From the NCBI RefSeq assembly GCF_900105765.1, contig NZ_FNTX01000002.1, forward strand, positions 1,798,001 to 1,862,000: 64,000 nt of DNA. Direction: 5' to 3'. This document shows, piece after piece, positions 48,352 through 56,644 of the stretch. A model generated the notes under the pieces. That model saw only the letters and a list, made by a program, of their open reading frames with translations. It had not been told where the DNA came from and searched no databases. Every line of letters begins with the position of its first letter. Within the stretch, counting starts at the first letter, position 1. Source of the stretch: Ruania alba (lineage in GTDB: Bacteria > Actinomycetota > Actinomycetes > Actinomycetales > Beutenbergiaceae). The position numbers and the translations under genes are program-made.

Positions 48352-49806
48352 ATGCTGCAGGCCACATCCACGAATCTGCTGGTGCCCAGGGAGACTCGGT
48401 TGCAACGAACACGCGACGGGCAGGGTGGATCGCCGGTCGGCATCGATGCGGACTATCTCGTCGTCGGGGCCGGGGCCACCGGAATGGCCTTCACCGATTC
48501 GTTGATCGATCACTGCGATGCACGAGTAGTGCTCACTGACCGGCGCCCTGCCCCCGGCGGGCACTGGCTCGACGCCTACCCGTTCGTCCGCCTTCACCAA
48601 GCCTCGGCCTTCTACGGAGTGGCCTCCACGCTCCTGGGTGAGGGCCGCCGTCAGGTGGATGGCCCTGAGGCGGGGCTGCACGAACGAGCGAACCGTGAGC
48701 AGATCTGTGCCTATTACGAGACGGTGCTGAACGATCGCTTCCTCCCCTCCGGGCAGGTCGAGTTCCTGGCCTCCAGCGACTACGACTGGGATCGGCGGGT
48801 CCTCGCCAGTGGCGGCACGGAGTTCGTCGTGGGGGAGCAGTGCCGGATCGTGGACGCACGCTTCATCGCCCCCGAGATCCCTGCGACGACACCCCCTCCG
48901 TTCGAGGCCACCGGCGGAGCGCGGGTCGTTCCGGTCAACGATCTGCCACGGGTCGAGGATGCTCCCAGCCAGTACGTCATCGTGGGGTCCGGGAAGACGG
49001 CGACCGATGCCGTGGTCTGGTTGCTCGGCGAGGGAGTCGCTCCCGATGCCATCTGCTGGGTTCGGCCCCGGGAGCCCTGGATGCTCAACCGCGCCAAGGT
49101 CCAGCCATCCCCGGAAGTGTTCCTGGGGATGGCGGCCGACACGCTTCAGGCGGCTGAGGTCGCGCGCTCCGTCGACGACCTGTTCGCGCGCCTGGAGGAG
49201 CTCGGCATCATGCTCCGCATCGACCGGACGCGCACGCCCACGATGGCGCGCACACCCACCCTGGCCACCTGGGAGCTGGAGCTGTTGCGCAGCATCGAGA
49301 ACGTCGTCCGTCTCGGACGCCTGCGCCGTGCCGAACCGGGGCGCCTGATTTTCGACGACGGATCCGCCGAAGTCAGCCACGACGCCCTGATCGTGCACTG
49401 CGCTGTGCACGCTTTCCGGGAAGGGTCCGCGATGCCGATCTGGGGCAACGACGCCATCCGGACACAGTCGACGCGGGCCGGGTTCCCGTGCTTCGGGGCG
49501 GCGCTCATCGGCTACGTCGAGGCCACGCGAGAAGGGGACGCCGTGAAGAACACGGTGTGTCCGTCCAGCCCGTCAGCAAACACGCTCACGGACTGGCTCG
49601 CGATGAACGTTCTGGGCACCCGATCGGCGATGGCCTTCGGCGCGGAATCAGACATCGACGCCTGGGCTCACGGCGTGGCACTGAACCCGGCGCGCATACC
49701 TGCCGGGTACTCGTCGCCCGAGCTGGAGCACGTGCGGACTCGGCTCGCCAGCCACACGGCATCCGGTCTCGCCGCGATGACCAGGTTGTGGGCCGCGTCC
49801 CGGTGA
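48352..49806 (+). CDS. FAD/NAD(P)-binding oxidoreductase (flavin monooxygenase-like)
   Basis: 484 residues from ATG 48352. The N-terminal dinucleotide-binding motif is ADYLVVGAGATGMAFTDSLIDHCDARVVLTDRRPAPGGHWLDAYPFVRLHQAS, followed in the middle by a second Rossmann region (SQYVIVGSGKTATDAVVWLLGEG). The pairing resembles flavin-dependent monooxygenases of the FMO/Baeyer-Villiger group, though the FxGxxxHxxxW signature is not obvious. The C-terminal region holds LIVHCAVHAFREGSAMPIW and NTLTDWLAMNVLGTRSAMAFGAE. Substrate unknown. It is divergent from the hydrolase gene. Confidence 0.82.
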   Translation: MLQATSTNLLVPRETRLQRTRDGQGGSPVGIDADYLVVGAGATGMAFTDSLIDHCDARVVLTDRRPAPGGHWLDAYPFVRLHQASAFYGVASTLLGEGRRQVDGPEAGLHERANREQICAYYETVLNDRFLPSGQVEFLASSDYDWDRRVLASGGTEFVVGEQCRIVDARFIAPEIPATTPPPFEATGGARVVPVNDLPRVEDAPSQYVIVGSGKTATDAVVWLLGEGVAPDAICWVRPREPWMLNRAKVQPSPEVFLGMAADTLQAAEVARSVDDLFARLEELGIMLRIDRTRTPTMARTPTLATWELELLRSIENVVRLGRLRRAEPGRLIFDDGSAEVSHDALIVHCAVHAFREGSAMPIWGNDAIRTQSTRAGFPCFGAALIGYVEATREGDAVKNTVCPSSPSANTLTDWLAMNVLGTRSAMAFGAESDIDAWAHGVALNPARIPAGYSSPELEHVRTRLASHTASGLAAMTRLWAASR

Positions 49807-49829
49807 GAGGTATCGCCGGGTGGCACTCC

Positions 49830-50372
49830 TCAGCGAGGCGGGCGGCGTCGCACCATGATCCTGTGCCGCCGGTCGTCGACGGGATTGTCCGGGTCGAGCT
49901 CGGCGTCGGTCAGATGCTCGAAGCCGGCCTTCTCCAACGCGCGCCATGACCGCCTGTTGTCTGCGTGTACCGGAACCACGGCATCCCCGGTGTCGGGTTC
50001 ACGCTCCCACTGCAGGCGGACGAGCTGGTCGATCATGGCCGGGCCCACCCCGCGCCCGACGGCGGACTCCGCACCGATCAGATAGTCGATCGAGACGGCA
50101 TTGTCTGGCACCGGCAGAAACTGCCCCACCTCAGCGAGATACTCGGGTTCGTCGGAGTAGCGGTACCACTGGATCATCGCGACCGGGCGGCCCTCCAGGT
50201 GCACGATCCAGGTCGGCGCCAGGTCTGTTCCGTCCACGCGTGGTCCGTACTCGCGCTCGATCGACTCCAGGTCCGCCGGCTCTGCCCACCAGCGGGATAC
50301 CAGCGGTGCGGTCAGCCACCGGCTGAGCAGGGCGAAGTCGGCGCGGCGCAACGGGACGAAGGCGAGCTCCAT
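49830..50372 (-). CDS. GNAT acetyltransferase, AAC(6')-like
   Basis: 180 residues from ATG 50372. MELAFVPLRRADFALLSRWLTAPLVSRWWAEP, PTWIVHLEGRPVAMIQWYRYSDEPEYLAEVG, SIDYLIGAESAVGRGVGPAMIDQLVRLQWEREPDTGDAVVPVHADNRRSWRALEKAGFEHL: this is the Acetyltransf_8/AAC(6')-type pattern, with GRGVGPAMI as the acetyl-CoA loop. Chromosomal members often acetylate small amines or siderophore-like hydroxylamines rather than drugs. The start codon lies 5 bases before the stop of the upstream AlkD-like gene, so the two are coupled. Confidence 0.85.
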   Translation of the reverse strand: MELAFVPLRRADFALLSRWLTAPLVSRWWAEPADLESIEREYGPRVDGTDLAPTWIVHLEGRPVAMIQWYRYSDEPEYLAEVGQFLPVPDNAVSIDYLIGAESAVGRGVGPAMIDQLVRLQWEREPDTGDAVVPVHADNRRSWRALEKAGFEHLTDAELDPDNPVDDRRHRIMVRRRPPR

Positions 50373-50376
50373 GGTC

Positions 50377-51057
50377 CTACCCATCCTCATGGCGCCGGAC
50401 CATCTCGGCGATCCACGTCGGTGCGAACGGGGACGTACACCCCTTCGGCGTCGGGTAGTCCTCGAGCACTCTGAGCCGTTCACCGATCTCGATCGCCCGG
50501 TCGCGGTGCTCCAGGTGCTCGATGCCGATCTGCGCGAGGCAGGTGTTCATTGCCCACTGCAGCCGGTCGGGCGCACCGGCCATCTCCGCCTCGATCACCT
50601 CGAGCAGTCCGGCCAGATCCAGGCCGTCCGGCGTCTTCACCACCCGATCGGCTGTCAGCGCCCACCCGCCACTGGCGACCACTGGATCGGTGTCTGCCAT
50701 CCACGCCTCCCGCAGTTCCTCGACGTGCGGGTTCTTCTTCACCACGTAGTTGACCAGCCAGTCGTGCACCTTGGGTCCGTCGGCCGCTCGCAGCATCGCG
50801 TCCAGCTCGTCGGGCTGGAAGGTCTTCGGCCGACAGATCAACAGCGAGAGCAACCGAGCCGCGGTATCACCGGTGTCCCAGAGTTCACGCGCGAGCGCGG
50901 GCTGAGTCTTCAACCCCTTCGCCACGGCGCGCAGCTTGCTCAGGTTCACGCCATGGTCGTCGCCTCGGGCAGCGTTGGCCGCACGGACCTTCGGGTCCTC
51001 GAGCTCAGCCAGCTCGGCGAGCACCGCGGCCGTGGTCGTCTCCGTCGCTCCCGCCAC
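50377..51057 (-). CDS. DNA alkylation repair (AlkD-like HEAT) family protein, YdcF/AlkC subgroup
   Basis: 226 residues made of short HEAT-like helices: EDPKVRAANAARGDDHGVNLSKLRAVAKGLK, NPALARELWDTGDTAARLLSLLICRPK, KVHDWLVNYVVKKNPHVEELREAWMADTDPVVASGGWALTADRV. The GVNLSKLRAVAK segment and the spacing of Asp/Trp residues match the DNA alkylation repair family, whose AlkD member excises bulky or cationic alkylpurines without base flipping. Activity here is inferred. A second member lies at 51894-52589 on the opposite strand. Confidence 0.8.
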   Translation of the reverse strand: MAGATETTTAAVLAELAELEDPKVRAANAARGDDHGVNLSKLRAVAKGLKTQPALARELWDTGDTAARLLSLLICRPKTFQPDELDAMLRAADGPKVHDWLVNYVVKKNPHVEELREAWMADTDPVVASGGWALTADRVVKTPDGLDLAGLLEVIEAEMAGAPDRLQWAMNTCLAQIGIEHLEHRDRAIEIGERLRVLEDYPTPKGCTSPFAPTWIAEMVRRHEDG

Positions 51058-51144
51058 CGCTGCCTCCTCCTCGTCGGTGCCGTCAGCCTAATCGGGTGCA
51101 GGGGCCCGGGCGCCAGCGTCGGTGCCCGCTCGTACACTTCCGGC

Positions 51145-51897
51145 ATGAGTTCTCGCCTGGCCGTGCACACCTGGGATGCCCCTGAGGCGGAAGCCACGCT
51201 CGTGCTGCTGCACGGCATCACTGACTCCGGTCTCTGCTGGGCCGATGCCGTGAACCGCTGGCACCCGACCTACCGCGTGATCGCCCTGGACGCGCTCGGG
51301 CACGGTGAGTCGGACCGGTTCCGCCCCGACGAACTGGCCGCTGACCCGATCGAGCCGATGCTCGCCGAGACCATCGCCGTCCTGGAACAGCTCGGGTCCC
51401 TGGTGATCCTGGTAGGGCACTCCATGGGAGGTGCGGTCGCCGCAGCCATCACTCACCGACGTCCCGATCTCGTCACCGCACTGGTCCTCGAAGACCCCGC
51501 CTGGCGTGACCTCACCCCGGACCAGCAACGGCAGCGTGGCCAGGACTTCCTCGGCGGCCGAGGCGCCCCCGGCGAGAACTGGCCGGCCAGCGAGATCGAG
51601 CCCTGGCGCCGTTCCTACGACCAGACCGACCGGGCCTTCCTCTCCCTCGGGCGCGCGACGCCGTCGGATCCCTGGCGAGAGATCGTCGGTCACCTCACCG
51701 TGCCGACCCTGCTGGTCACCGGCACCGACGGCGTGATCCTCGCCGAGGAACGGCTCGCCGAGATCCGCGGAATCGGCAACCCGCACGTCGAGATCGCCGT
51801 CATTCCCGGGGCCGGTCACTGCGTGCGCCGTGACCGCACCGACGCCTTCCACGCCACCGTCGACCCGTGGATCCGCCGCCACCGAGTGGCCCCATGA
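51145..51897 (+). CDS. Alpha/beta hydrolase (haloperoxidase/esterase type)
   Basis: 250 residues from ATG 51145. TLVLLHGITDSGLCWADAV is the oxyanion strand, the nucleophile is in LVGHSMGGAVAAAI, the acid in LLVTGTDGVILAEERLAEI, and the His in VIPGAGHCVRRDRTDAF. A cap-region DRFRPDELAADPIEPMLAETIAVLEQLG is present. Substrate unknown; probably a lactonase- or esterase-type enzyme. The stop overlaps the next gene's ATG by 4 bases (ATGA), so it forms an operon with the AlkD-like gene. The longer frame upstream is antisense to the other AlkD-like gene. Confidence 0.88.
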   Translation: MSSRLAVHTWDAPEAEATLVLLHGITDSGLCWADAVNRWHPTYRVIALDALGHGESDRFRPDELAADPIEPMLAETIAVLEQLGSLVILVGHSMGGAVAAAITHRRPDLVTALVLEDPAWRDLTPDQQRQRGQDFLGGRGAPGENWPASEIEPWRRSYDQTDRAFLSLGRATPSDPWREIVGHLTVPTLLVTGTDGVILAEERLAEIRGIGNPHVEIAVIPGAGHCVRRDRTDAFHATVDPWIRRHRVAP

Positions 51898-52589
51898 ACA
51901 CGGACTCGACCGTCGAGGAGGTCATCGCCGCGCTGCGCGAGCACGCCACCGAGACCGAACGCGAGAAGATCAGCCGCCGGCTCCGGGGCAGCAGCCGGCC
52001 GCTCGGGGTGCGGATGGGCACCGTGTTCGACATTGCGAAGCAACGCACCGAGACTGACCTGCAAGCGGTGGCCGAACTGCTGCGATCCCCCTGGTACGAA
52101 GCGCGGATGGTGGGGGTGAGCATCCTCGACTTCCGAGCGAGGAAGCGGCTCACCGACGATCAGCGTGCCGAGCTCGCCGATCTCTACCTGGATCACCACG
52201 ACACCCTCGACACCTGGGACTTCGTGGACCGCGCCGCACCCCGCGTGCTCGGCGGATGGCTGCTCACCCGCACCGACCGCGGCGTGCTGGAGATCCTTGC
52301 CAGCTCGCCGAACCTCGCCGAACGGCGGTCAGCGATCACCGCCACGTTCTGGCTGGTGCGCAACGGCGAGATCGCCGAGGCGCTCGCGGTCGCCGAGCTG
52401 CTCGCTGGCGACCCACACACGGAGGTGACGGCCTCGGTGGGCGTGGCGCTGCGGGAGGTGAGCGTGCAAGACCCGGCGGCTGCGATCGCCTTCTTGCGGC
52501 GGCGCGGCGGCGACCTGCCCCGCCCGGCCCTGCGCACCGCCGTCAGCAAGCTCGACGAGGCTGTCCGTACCGAACTGTTGGGGACCTGA
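51894..52589 (+). CDS. AlkD-like DNA alkylation repair protein
   Basis: 231 residues from ATG 51894 (ATGA with the hydrolase). Helical HEAT repeats: TVEEVIAALREHATETEREKISRRL, LGVRMGTVFDIAKQRTETDLQAVAELLRSPWYEARMVGVSILDFRARKRL, LDTWDFVDRAAPRVLGGWLLTR. G-V-R-M-G-T-V-F-D-I-A-K is the AlkD signature near the N-terminus, and the conserved DTWD(F/W)VD supplies the aspartate/tryptophan set of the alkyl-base pocket. It probably excises alkylated bases. The two AlkD-like genes within 1.5 kb are separately oriented, and each is coupled to an unrelated gene. Confidence 0.85.
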   Translation: MNTDSTVEEVIAALREHATETEREKISRRLRGSSRPLGVRMGTVFDIAKQRTETDLQAVAELLRSPWYEARMVGVSILDFRARKRLTDDQRAELADLYLDHHDTLDTWDFVDRAAPRVLGGWLLTRTDRGVLEILASSPNLAERRSAITATFWLVRNGEIAEALAVAELLAGDPHTEVTASVGVALREVSVQDPAAAIAFLRRRGGDLPRPALRTAVSKLDEAVRTELLGT

Positions 52590-52590
52590 C

Positions 52591-53640
52591 TCAGAACCCG
52601 CCGAAGGCTGCCTGCAGGCCGAGGCTCCCACCGGTGACGATCAGCCACAAGGCGCCGCCGAGCAGCAGCGGGGTGGCTCCGGTGCGTCGCAGTGCCGGGA
52701 GATCGGTGGCGAGCCCGATCGCCGCCAGGGCGGCGGTGATGAGCAGGCTCGACAGGCCGGCAGCGACGTCCTGGACGGGGCCCGGCACCCAGCCGAGGCT
52801 GTTCGCCGCGGCGACCGCGACGAATGCCACCAGGAACCAGGGCACGAGGCGCCACACCGGGCGGTGCGCGGAGGTGGCCCGCTCCCGCCGCGCCACCAGC
52901 ATGCCTAGCACCAGGCAGATCGGGACGATCGCCAGGGTGCGGCTGAGCTTGACCACCACCGCGGTGTGCGCGGCCTCGGGGGAGTAGCTGCCGGCCGCGG
53001 CCACCACCGAGGACATGTCATTCACCGCAGTGCCGGCGAGCACCCCGAAGGCCTCGTCGCTCAGCCCCAAGGCATGCCCCAGCGGCGGGAAGAGCAGCAC
53101 CGCGGCGATGTTGAACACGAACACGGTGCTCAACGCGTAGGCCACCCGGGTGCCGGCCGGGCGCAGCACCGGGGTCACAGCCGCGATCGCCGAGGCCCCG
53201 CACACCGCCGTGCCCACCCCGATCAGGGTGCGCAGGTCCCCGTCCACCCCGAGCAGCCGTCCGAGCCCGACGGCGGCCCCCAGGCAGAGCAGCAAGGTTC
53301 CGATGGTCACGGGGAGCGCTTGGCTCCCGACGGCGGCCACCTCACCCAAGGACAGGTGCACGCCGAGCAAGACCACGGCGATCTGCAGCCCCCACCTGCT
53401 GGCGATCGGGAGAACAGGTGCCCAGGCCTGCCGGCGCTCGGTGCTTACCGCGGTGGCGACGAAGGCACCGGCGACCACCGCGATCACCGGCGCCCCGACC
53501 AGCGGGAATAGCCAGCTAGCGAGGGTGGCGGCGGCCGTGATCGTGGCACACACCAGGAGCGCGGTGAGTGGGGCGCCGGGTGCCGGGTCGGCGGGCGCCG
53601 GGTGGTGCGCCGCGTCCGTGGCGTGCTCGGTGGTGGCCAT
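52591..53640 (-). CDS. YeiH-family (UPF0324) putative sulfate exporter
   Basis: About 349 residues from ATG 53640, with ten or so TMs: LTALLVCATITAAATLASWLFPLVG, PVIAVVAGAFVATAV, LQIAVVLLGVHLSLGEVAAVG, VTIGTLLLCLGAAVGLGRLLG, TVFVFNIAAVLLFPPLGHALGL. GVGTAVCGASAIAAVTPVLRPAG and GTAVNDMSSVVAAAGSY are family signatures. Members have been linked to sulfate, sulfite or taurine-derived sulfur efflux and are often next to a LysR/CysR regulator, as here. It is convergent with the AlkD-like gene with a one-base gap. Confidence 0.92.
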   Translation of the reverse strand: MATTEHATDAAHHPAPADPAPGAPLTALLVCATITAAATLASWLFPLVGAPVIAVVAGAFVATAVSTERRQAWAPVLPIASRWGLQIAVVLLGVHLSLGEVAAVGSQALPVTIGTLLLCLGAAVGLGRLLGVDGDLRTLIGVGTAVCGASAIAAVTPVLRPAGTRVAYALSTVFVFNIAAVLLFPPLGHALGLSDEAFGVLAGTAVNDMSSVVAAAGSYSPEAAHTAVVVKLSRTLAIVPICLVLGMLVARRERATSAHRPVWRLVPWFLVAFVAVAAANSLGWVPGPVQDVAAGLSSLLITAALAAIGLATDLPALRRTGATPLLLGGALWLIVTGGSLGLQAAFGGF

Positions 53641-53697
53641 ACTGATGATGCTGCCCGTGCTCTGCACCCTTCGGTACCTACCGGGTCACTTGATGAA

Positions 53698-53714
53698 TAT
53701 AGGCGTAGCCTATA
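53698..53714. promoter_or_regulatory. LysR-type operator between yeiH-like and lysR genes
   Basis: TATAGGC-GTA-GCCTATA is a perfect 7-bp inverted repeat of the T-N11-A type used by LysR regulators. It ends 3 bases before the lysR start codon, consistent with autorepression and divergent control of the exporter gene (start 53640). Confidence 0.75.
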
Positions 53715-53717
53715 GGT

Positions 53718-54608
53718 ATGCCGGCTCCGAAGGACGTCACTCTCGACATGCTGCGACTGCTCGTCGCGGTTGCTGACCGTGGGAGCATCTCTGCTGCCGC
53801 GCGTGCGGCAGGGGTGAGTCAGCCCTCGGCAAGCGCCCGGATCAAAGACCTGGAGCGTCGCCTCGGGCTGGAGCTGGTGGACCGGCGCAGCCGCGGCGCG
53901 GAGCTCACCGCGGACGGGCGAACCGTGACCGACTGGGCGAGGGCCGTCGTCGAAGCGGCCGACGTGCTGATCACCGGAGCCCAAGCGCTCGCCGCCGAGC
54001 ATGACTCCCAGCTCACTGTTGCCGCCAGTCAGACCGTGGGGGAGTACCTGATGCCCGCATGGCTGGCTGCCTACCGGAGGCGCAGCGAAGGGCGACCGGT
54101 ACGGCTGCGGGTGATGAACTCCGCGGACGTGGTCGCCGCTCTGCGGTCGCGGGAGATCGACCTCGGGTTCGTCGAGTCGCCCACGGTGCCGGCCGATCTC
54201 GCTCGACGGCGGGTCGGCACCGACCGGCTCGCCCTCGTGGTGGGCCCTGATCATCCGCTCGCCCGCCGACGGCGTCCGCTCACCCGCGAACAGCTCCTCG
54301 GCCTGGACCTGGCCTCCCGTGAGGATGGGTCCGGCACCAGGGATGCGCTCACCCGTGCCCTGGGTGTGCCCGTGCAGCCTGCCCTGGAGCTGGGGTCGAA
54401 CGCGGCCGTGAAGGTGGAGGTGGCTTCGGGTGGGTATCCGGCGGTGCTGAGCGCGCTCGCCGTGAGTGCGGAGGTCAGCGACGGGCGGCTGGTGGAGATC
54501 GATCTGCCCGAGGTGGACCTACGCCGACACCTGCACGCGGTGTGGCGGCGCGGCGCCCGGCTTCCCTCGGTGGCAGAGGACTTCCTTCGCGGGGTGCTCG
54601 GCCGCTAG
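53718..54608 (+). CDS. LysR-family regulator of the divergent YeiH exporter
   Basis: 296 residues. The N-terminal HTH is LDMLRLLVAVADRGSISAAARAAGVSQPSASARIKDLERRLGLELVDRRSRGAELTADGRTV, and residues 90-290 form the periplasmic-binding-like effector domain (LTVAASQTVGEYLMPAWLAAYRRR; LGFVESPTVPADLARRRVGTDRLALVVGPDHPLA). The YeiH-adjacent position and the GVSQPSASARIKDLE box resemble YeiE/CysR-type regulators that sense sulfur metabolites. The ligand is not readable from sequence. Confidence 0.93.
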   Translation: MPAPKDVTLDMLRLLVAVADRGSISAAARAAGVSQPSASARIKDLERRLGLELVDRRSRGAELTADGRTVTDWARAVVEAADVLITGAQALAAEHDSQLTVAASQTVGEYLMPAWLAAYRRRSEGRPVRLRVMNSADVVAALRSREIDLGFVESPTVPADLARRRVGTDRLALVVGPDHPLARRRRPLTREQLLGLDLASREDGSGTRDALTRALGVPVQPALELGSNAAVKVEVASGGYPAVLSALAVSAEVSDGRLVEIDLPEVDLRRHLHAVWRRGARLPSVAEDFLRGVLGR

Positions 54609-54674
54609 CGCTGTCGCCGCCTGCCCCACCCGCTCTGGCCCTGCCCGCCCGCCTGCCCACCCGTCACCCCAGCC

Positions 54675-54760
54675 CCGCCCCCGCCCTGCCGAGCGCAACC
54701 TCGTGCGGCACCTGGGTGATTTTTTGCCGCACAAGGTTGCGCTCGGCAGGGCGGGGGCGG
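54675..54760. repeat. Long perfect-type inverted repeat (36-bp arms) in an intergenic gap
   Basis: Arms 54675-54710 and 54725-54760 pair at 35 of 36 positions around a 14-base loop (cctgggtgattttt). The inner core is TGCCGAGCGCAACC...GTGCGGCA and the outer part is GC-rich. It lies between the lysR stop (54608) and the ArsR-type start (54837). The T-run is in the loop, not after the stem, so this is not an ordinary terminator; it looks like a REP/MITE-like element. Confidence 0.85.
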
Positions 54761-54795
54761 CGGGGTGTCGCGGGGCGCACACGCTCTCATGAAAG

Positions 54796-54813
54796 AACTC
54801 TTGCGAAAGAGTT
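54796..54813. promoter_or_regulatory. Operator-like inverted repeat upstream of ArsR-type gene
   Basis: AACTCTT-gcga-AAGAGTT is a perfect 7-bp inverted repeat ending 23 bases before ATG 54837. Its position over the presumed promoter of the regulator/MFS operon fits an autorepression site. Confidence 0.65.
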
Positions 54814-54836
54814 GTTGCAGGTCTACGGTGCTGGGT

Positions 54837-55403
54837 ATGCGGATCGACGACCCCGGTGCCATGCGGGCCCTTGCCCACCCCCTGCGGATCGAACTCTTCG
54901 AGCGGCTCGCCATCGAAGGCACGGCCACCGCGAGCGAGCTCGCCGCGCTGGTGGGCGCCACCCCGGCGAACTGCTCGTTCCATCTGCGCACCCTCGCCAA
55001 GCACGGCTACATCGAGCGCGTCGAGGGGGCCACCGGGCGGGACCGTCCCTGGCGGGTGGTGGACATCGAACAGTCCTGGTCGGCAGGCGAGCGCGACGGC
55101 TCCGACCGGGACCTCGCCGCCCGCGCCCTGGAATCGTCCTTCCTGGAGTGGGAGACCGAACGGCTCCGTCGTGCGGCTGGGCGACCTGCGCCGTCGGGCT
55201 GGACGAACGCTCTGGCCACCGCCGGGGCCACACTCCACCTCACCCCCGAGGAGGCGAAGGACATCTCCGAGCGGATCGGGGAGATCGTGCGCGAGTATGT
55301 GCCCCGCTGGGAGAACCCCGAACTGCGGCCCGACGGCGGCCGACCGGTACGTGTGTTCACCGCCACCTACCTGGTGGAACCGGCCGGTGAGCACCAACGA
55401 TGA
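54837..55403 (+). CDS. ArsR-type winged-helix regulator, first gene of MFS operon
   Basis: 188 residues from ATG 54837. HTH_20-type domain: MRALAHPLRIELFERLAIEGTATASELAALVGATPANCSFHLRTLAKHGYIERVEGATGRDRPWRVVDIE. The C-terminal half is helical with a late amphipathic segment (LTPEEAKDISERIGEIVREYVPRWENPEL). No metal-binding Cys set is visible, so it probably senses an organic ligand. Its stop overlaps the MFS start (ATGA). A candidate operator lies at 54796-54813. No ribosome-binding site is obvious, suggesting a leaderless mRNA. Confidence 0.88.
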   Translation: MRIDDPGAMRALAHPLRIELFERLAIEGTATASELAALVGATPANCSFHLRTLAKHGYIERVEGATGRDRPWRVVDIEQSWSAGERDGSDRDLAARALESSFLEWETERLRRAAGRPAPSGWTNALATAGATLHLTPEEAKDISERIGEIVREYVPRWENPELRPDGGRPVRVFTATYLVEPAGEHQR

Positions 55404-56644
55404 GGACCCTGCTGCGGCACCGACTGTTCCGCCGCCTGCTCGGCGGCTGGACCGTCGGCAACCTCGCCGACAGTGCCCTCTTCCTCACCCTGGCGGTATG
55501 GGCCAAGGACCTCACCGGTTCATCCAGCGCCGCCGGGCTGGTGTTCTTCGCCCTGGCGCTGCCCTCGCTGCTGGCGCCGCTGCTCGGACTGCTCGTGGAC
55601 CGGGTGCGGCGCAAGCCGCTGATCGTGAGCGCCAATCTGGTGGCCGCCGGTGGTGCCGCCTCGCTCGTGCTGGTCGACGGGCCGGGAATGCTCTGGCTGC
55701 TCTACGCCGTCACGCTGCTCTACGGCGGGCTCGGCGTGCTGAACGGAGCCGCGCAGTCGGGCTTGTTGCGCGACCTGCTGCCCGATGACCAGCTCGACTC
55801 CGCGAACGCGATGCTCTCGACCGTGGACAACGGGCTTCGGATCCTCACCCCCGCGATCGGAGCCGGACTGTACGTGCTCTGGGGCGGCCAGGCGCTCGGT
55901 CTCGGTGTGGCCGCGCTGCTGCTGCTCACCGCGGCGCTGATCGCCTCGGTCCCGGTGGTCGAATCCGACCCGGACCGCGAGACGAGCACCTTCTGGGCCG
56001 ACGCCGTCGCCGGCTTCGCCCACCTGCGCTCGGTTCCACTGCTGCTGCGGATGGTGATCGTGGTGGCTGCCGCGTTCGGGGTGATCGGGCTGTTCGACAC
56101 GGTCCTGTTCGAGGTGGTCGAGCACGGCCTCGGGATGGATCCGGCGTTCTTCGGGGTGCTGATGAGCCTGCAGGGCGCGGGCGCGATCCTCGGCGGACTC
56201 ACCTCGGCTCTGGTCCTGCGCCGATGGGGTCCGGCACGGACGGTCGGCACCTCGCTTGCCGTGGTGGCTCTGGCATCGCTGGCGTTCACCGTCGATGTGG
56301 TGGGGGTGCCTCTGTTGCCGGTGGTCATCGCGGCGATCCTGGTGGCCGGTGCCGCGATCCCCTGGCTGATGGTGGCAATGATCACCACCCGGCAACGGCT
56401 CACTCCGCCACGACTACAAGGGCGCACGGCGGCCGCGACGAATATCTCGATGACGCTGCCGCAGCTGGTCTCGATCGCCGCCGGAGCGGTCTTGGTGACG
56501 GTGGTGGACTACCGGGTGCTCCTGGTGGTCGCGGCCGTGGTGCTCGGCACGTGTGCGATCGTGCTGCTGCGCTTCCGCGGCGAAGAACCACCTGTGTCCG
56601 ACGGTGCGGCGGAGCCGAGCGAGGCGGCGGACCTGCCGCGGTGA
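55400..56644 (+). CDS. MFS transporter (12 TM drug-efflux-like)
   Basis: 414 residues. N-terminal TMs: WTVGNLADSALFLTLAVWAKDLTG, AAGLVFFALALPSLLAPLLGLLVDRVRRKPL (the motif-A-like loop LVDRVRRKPL). The C-terminal half holds GVIGLFDTVLFEVVEHGLG, LAVVALASLAFTVDVVGVPLLPVVIAAILVAGAAIPWLMVAMIT. The family exports drugs or metabolites by proton antiport; the substrate is unknown. It is translationally coupled to the ArsR-type gene and convergent with the kinase gene with no gap. The tail is acidic. Confidence 0.9.
   Translation: MRTLLRHRLFRRLLGGWTVGNLADSALFLTLAVWAKDLTGSSSAAGLVFFALALPSLLAPLLGLLVDRVRRKPLIVSANLVAAGGAASLVLVDGPGMLWLLYAVTLLYGGLGVLNGAAQSGLLRDLLPDDQLDSANAMLSTVDNGLRILTPAIGAGLYVLWGGQALGLGVAALLLLTAALIASVPVVESDPDRETSTFWADAVAGFAHLRSVPLLLRMVIVVAAAFGVIGLFDTVLFEVVEHGLGMDPAFFGVLMSLQGAGAILGGLTSALVLRRWGPARTVGTSLAVVALASLAFTVDVVGVPLLPVVIAAILVAGAAIPWLMVAMITTRQRLTPPRLQGRTAAATNISMTLPQLVSIAAGAVLVTVVDYRVLLVVAAVVLGTCAIVLLRFRGEEPPVSDGAAEPSEAADLPR

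Noticed and set aside
54711-54724. Intrinsic terminator for the lysR gene
   Set aside because: The T-run lies in the loop of the long hairpin rather than after the stem.
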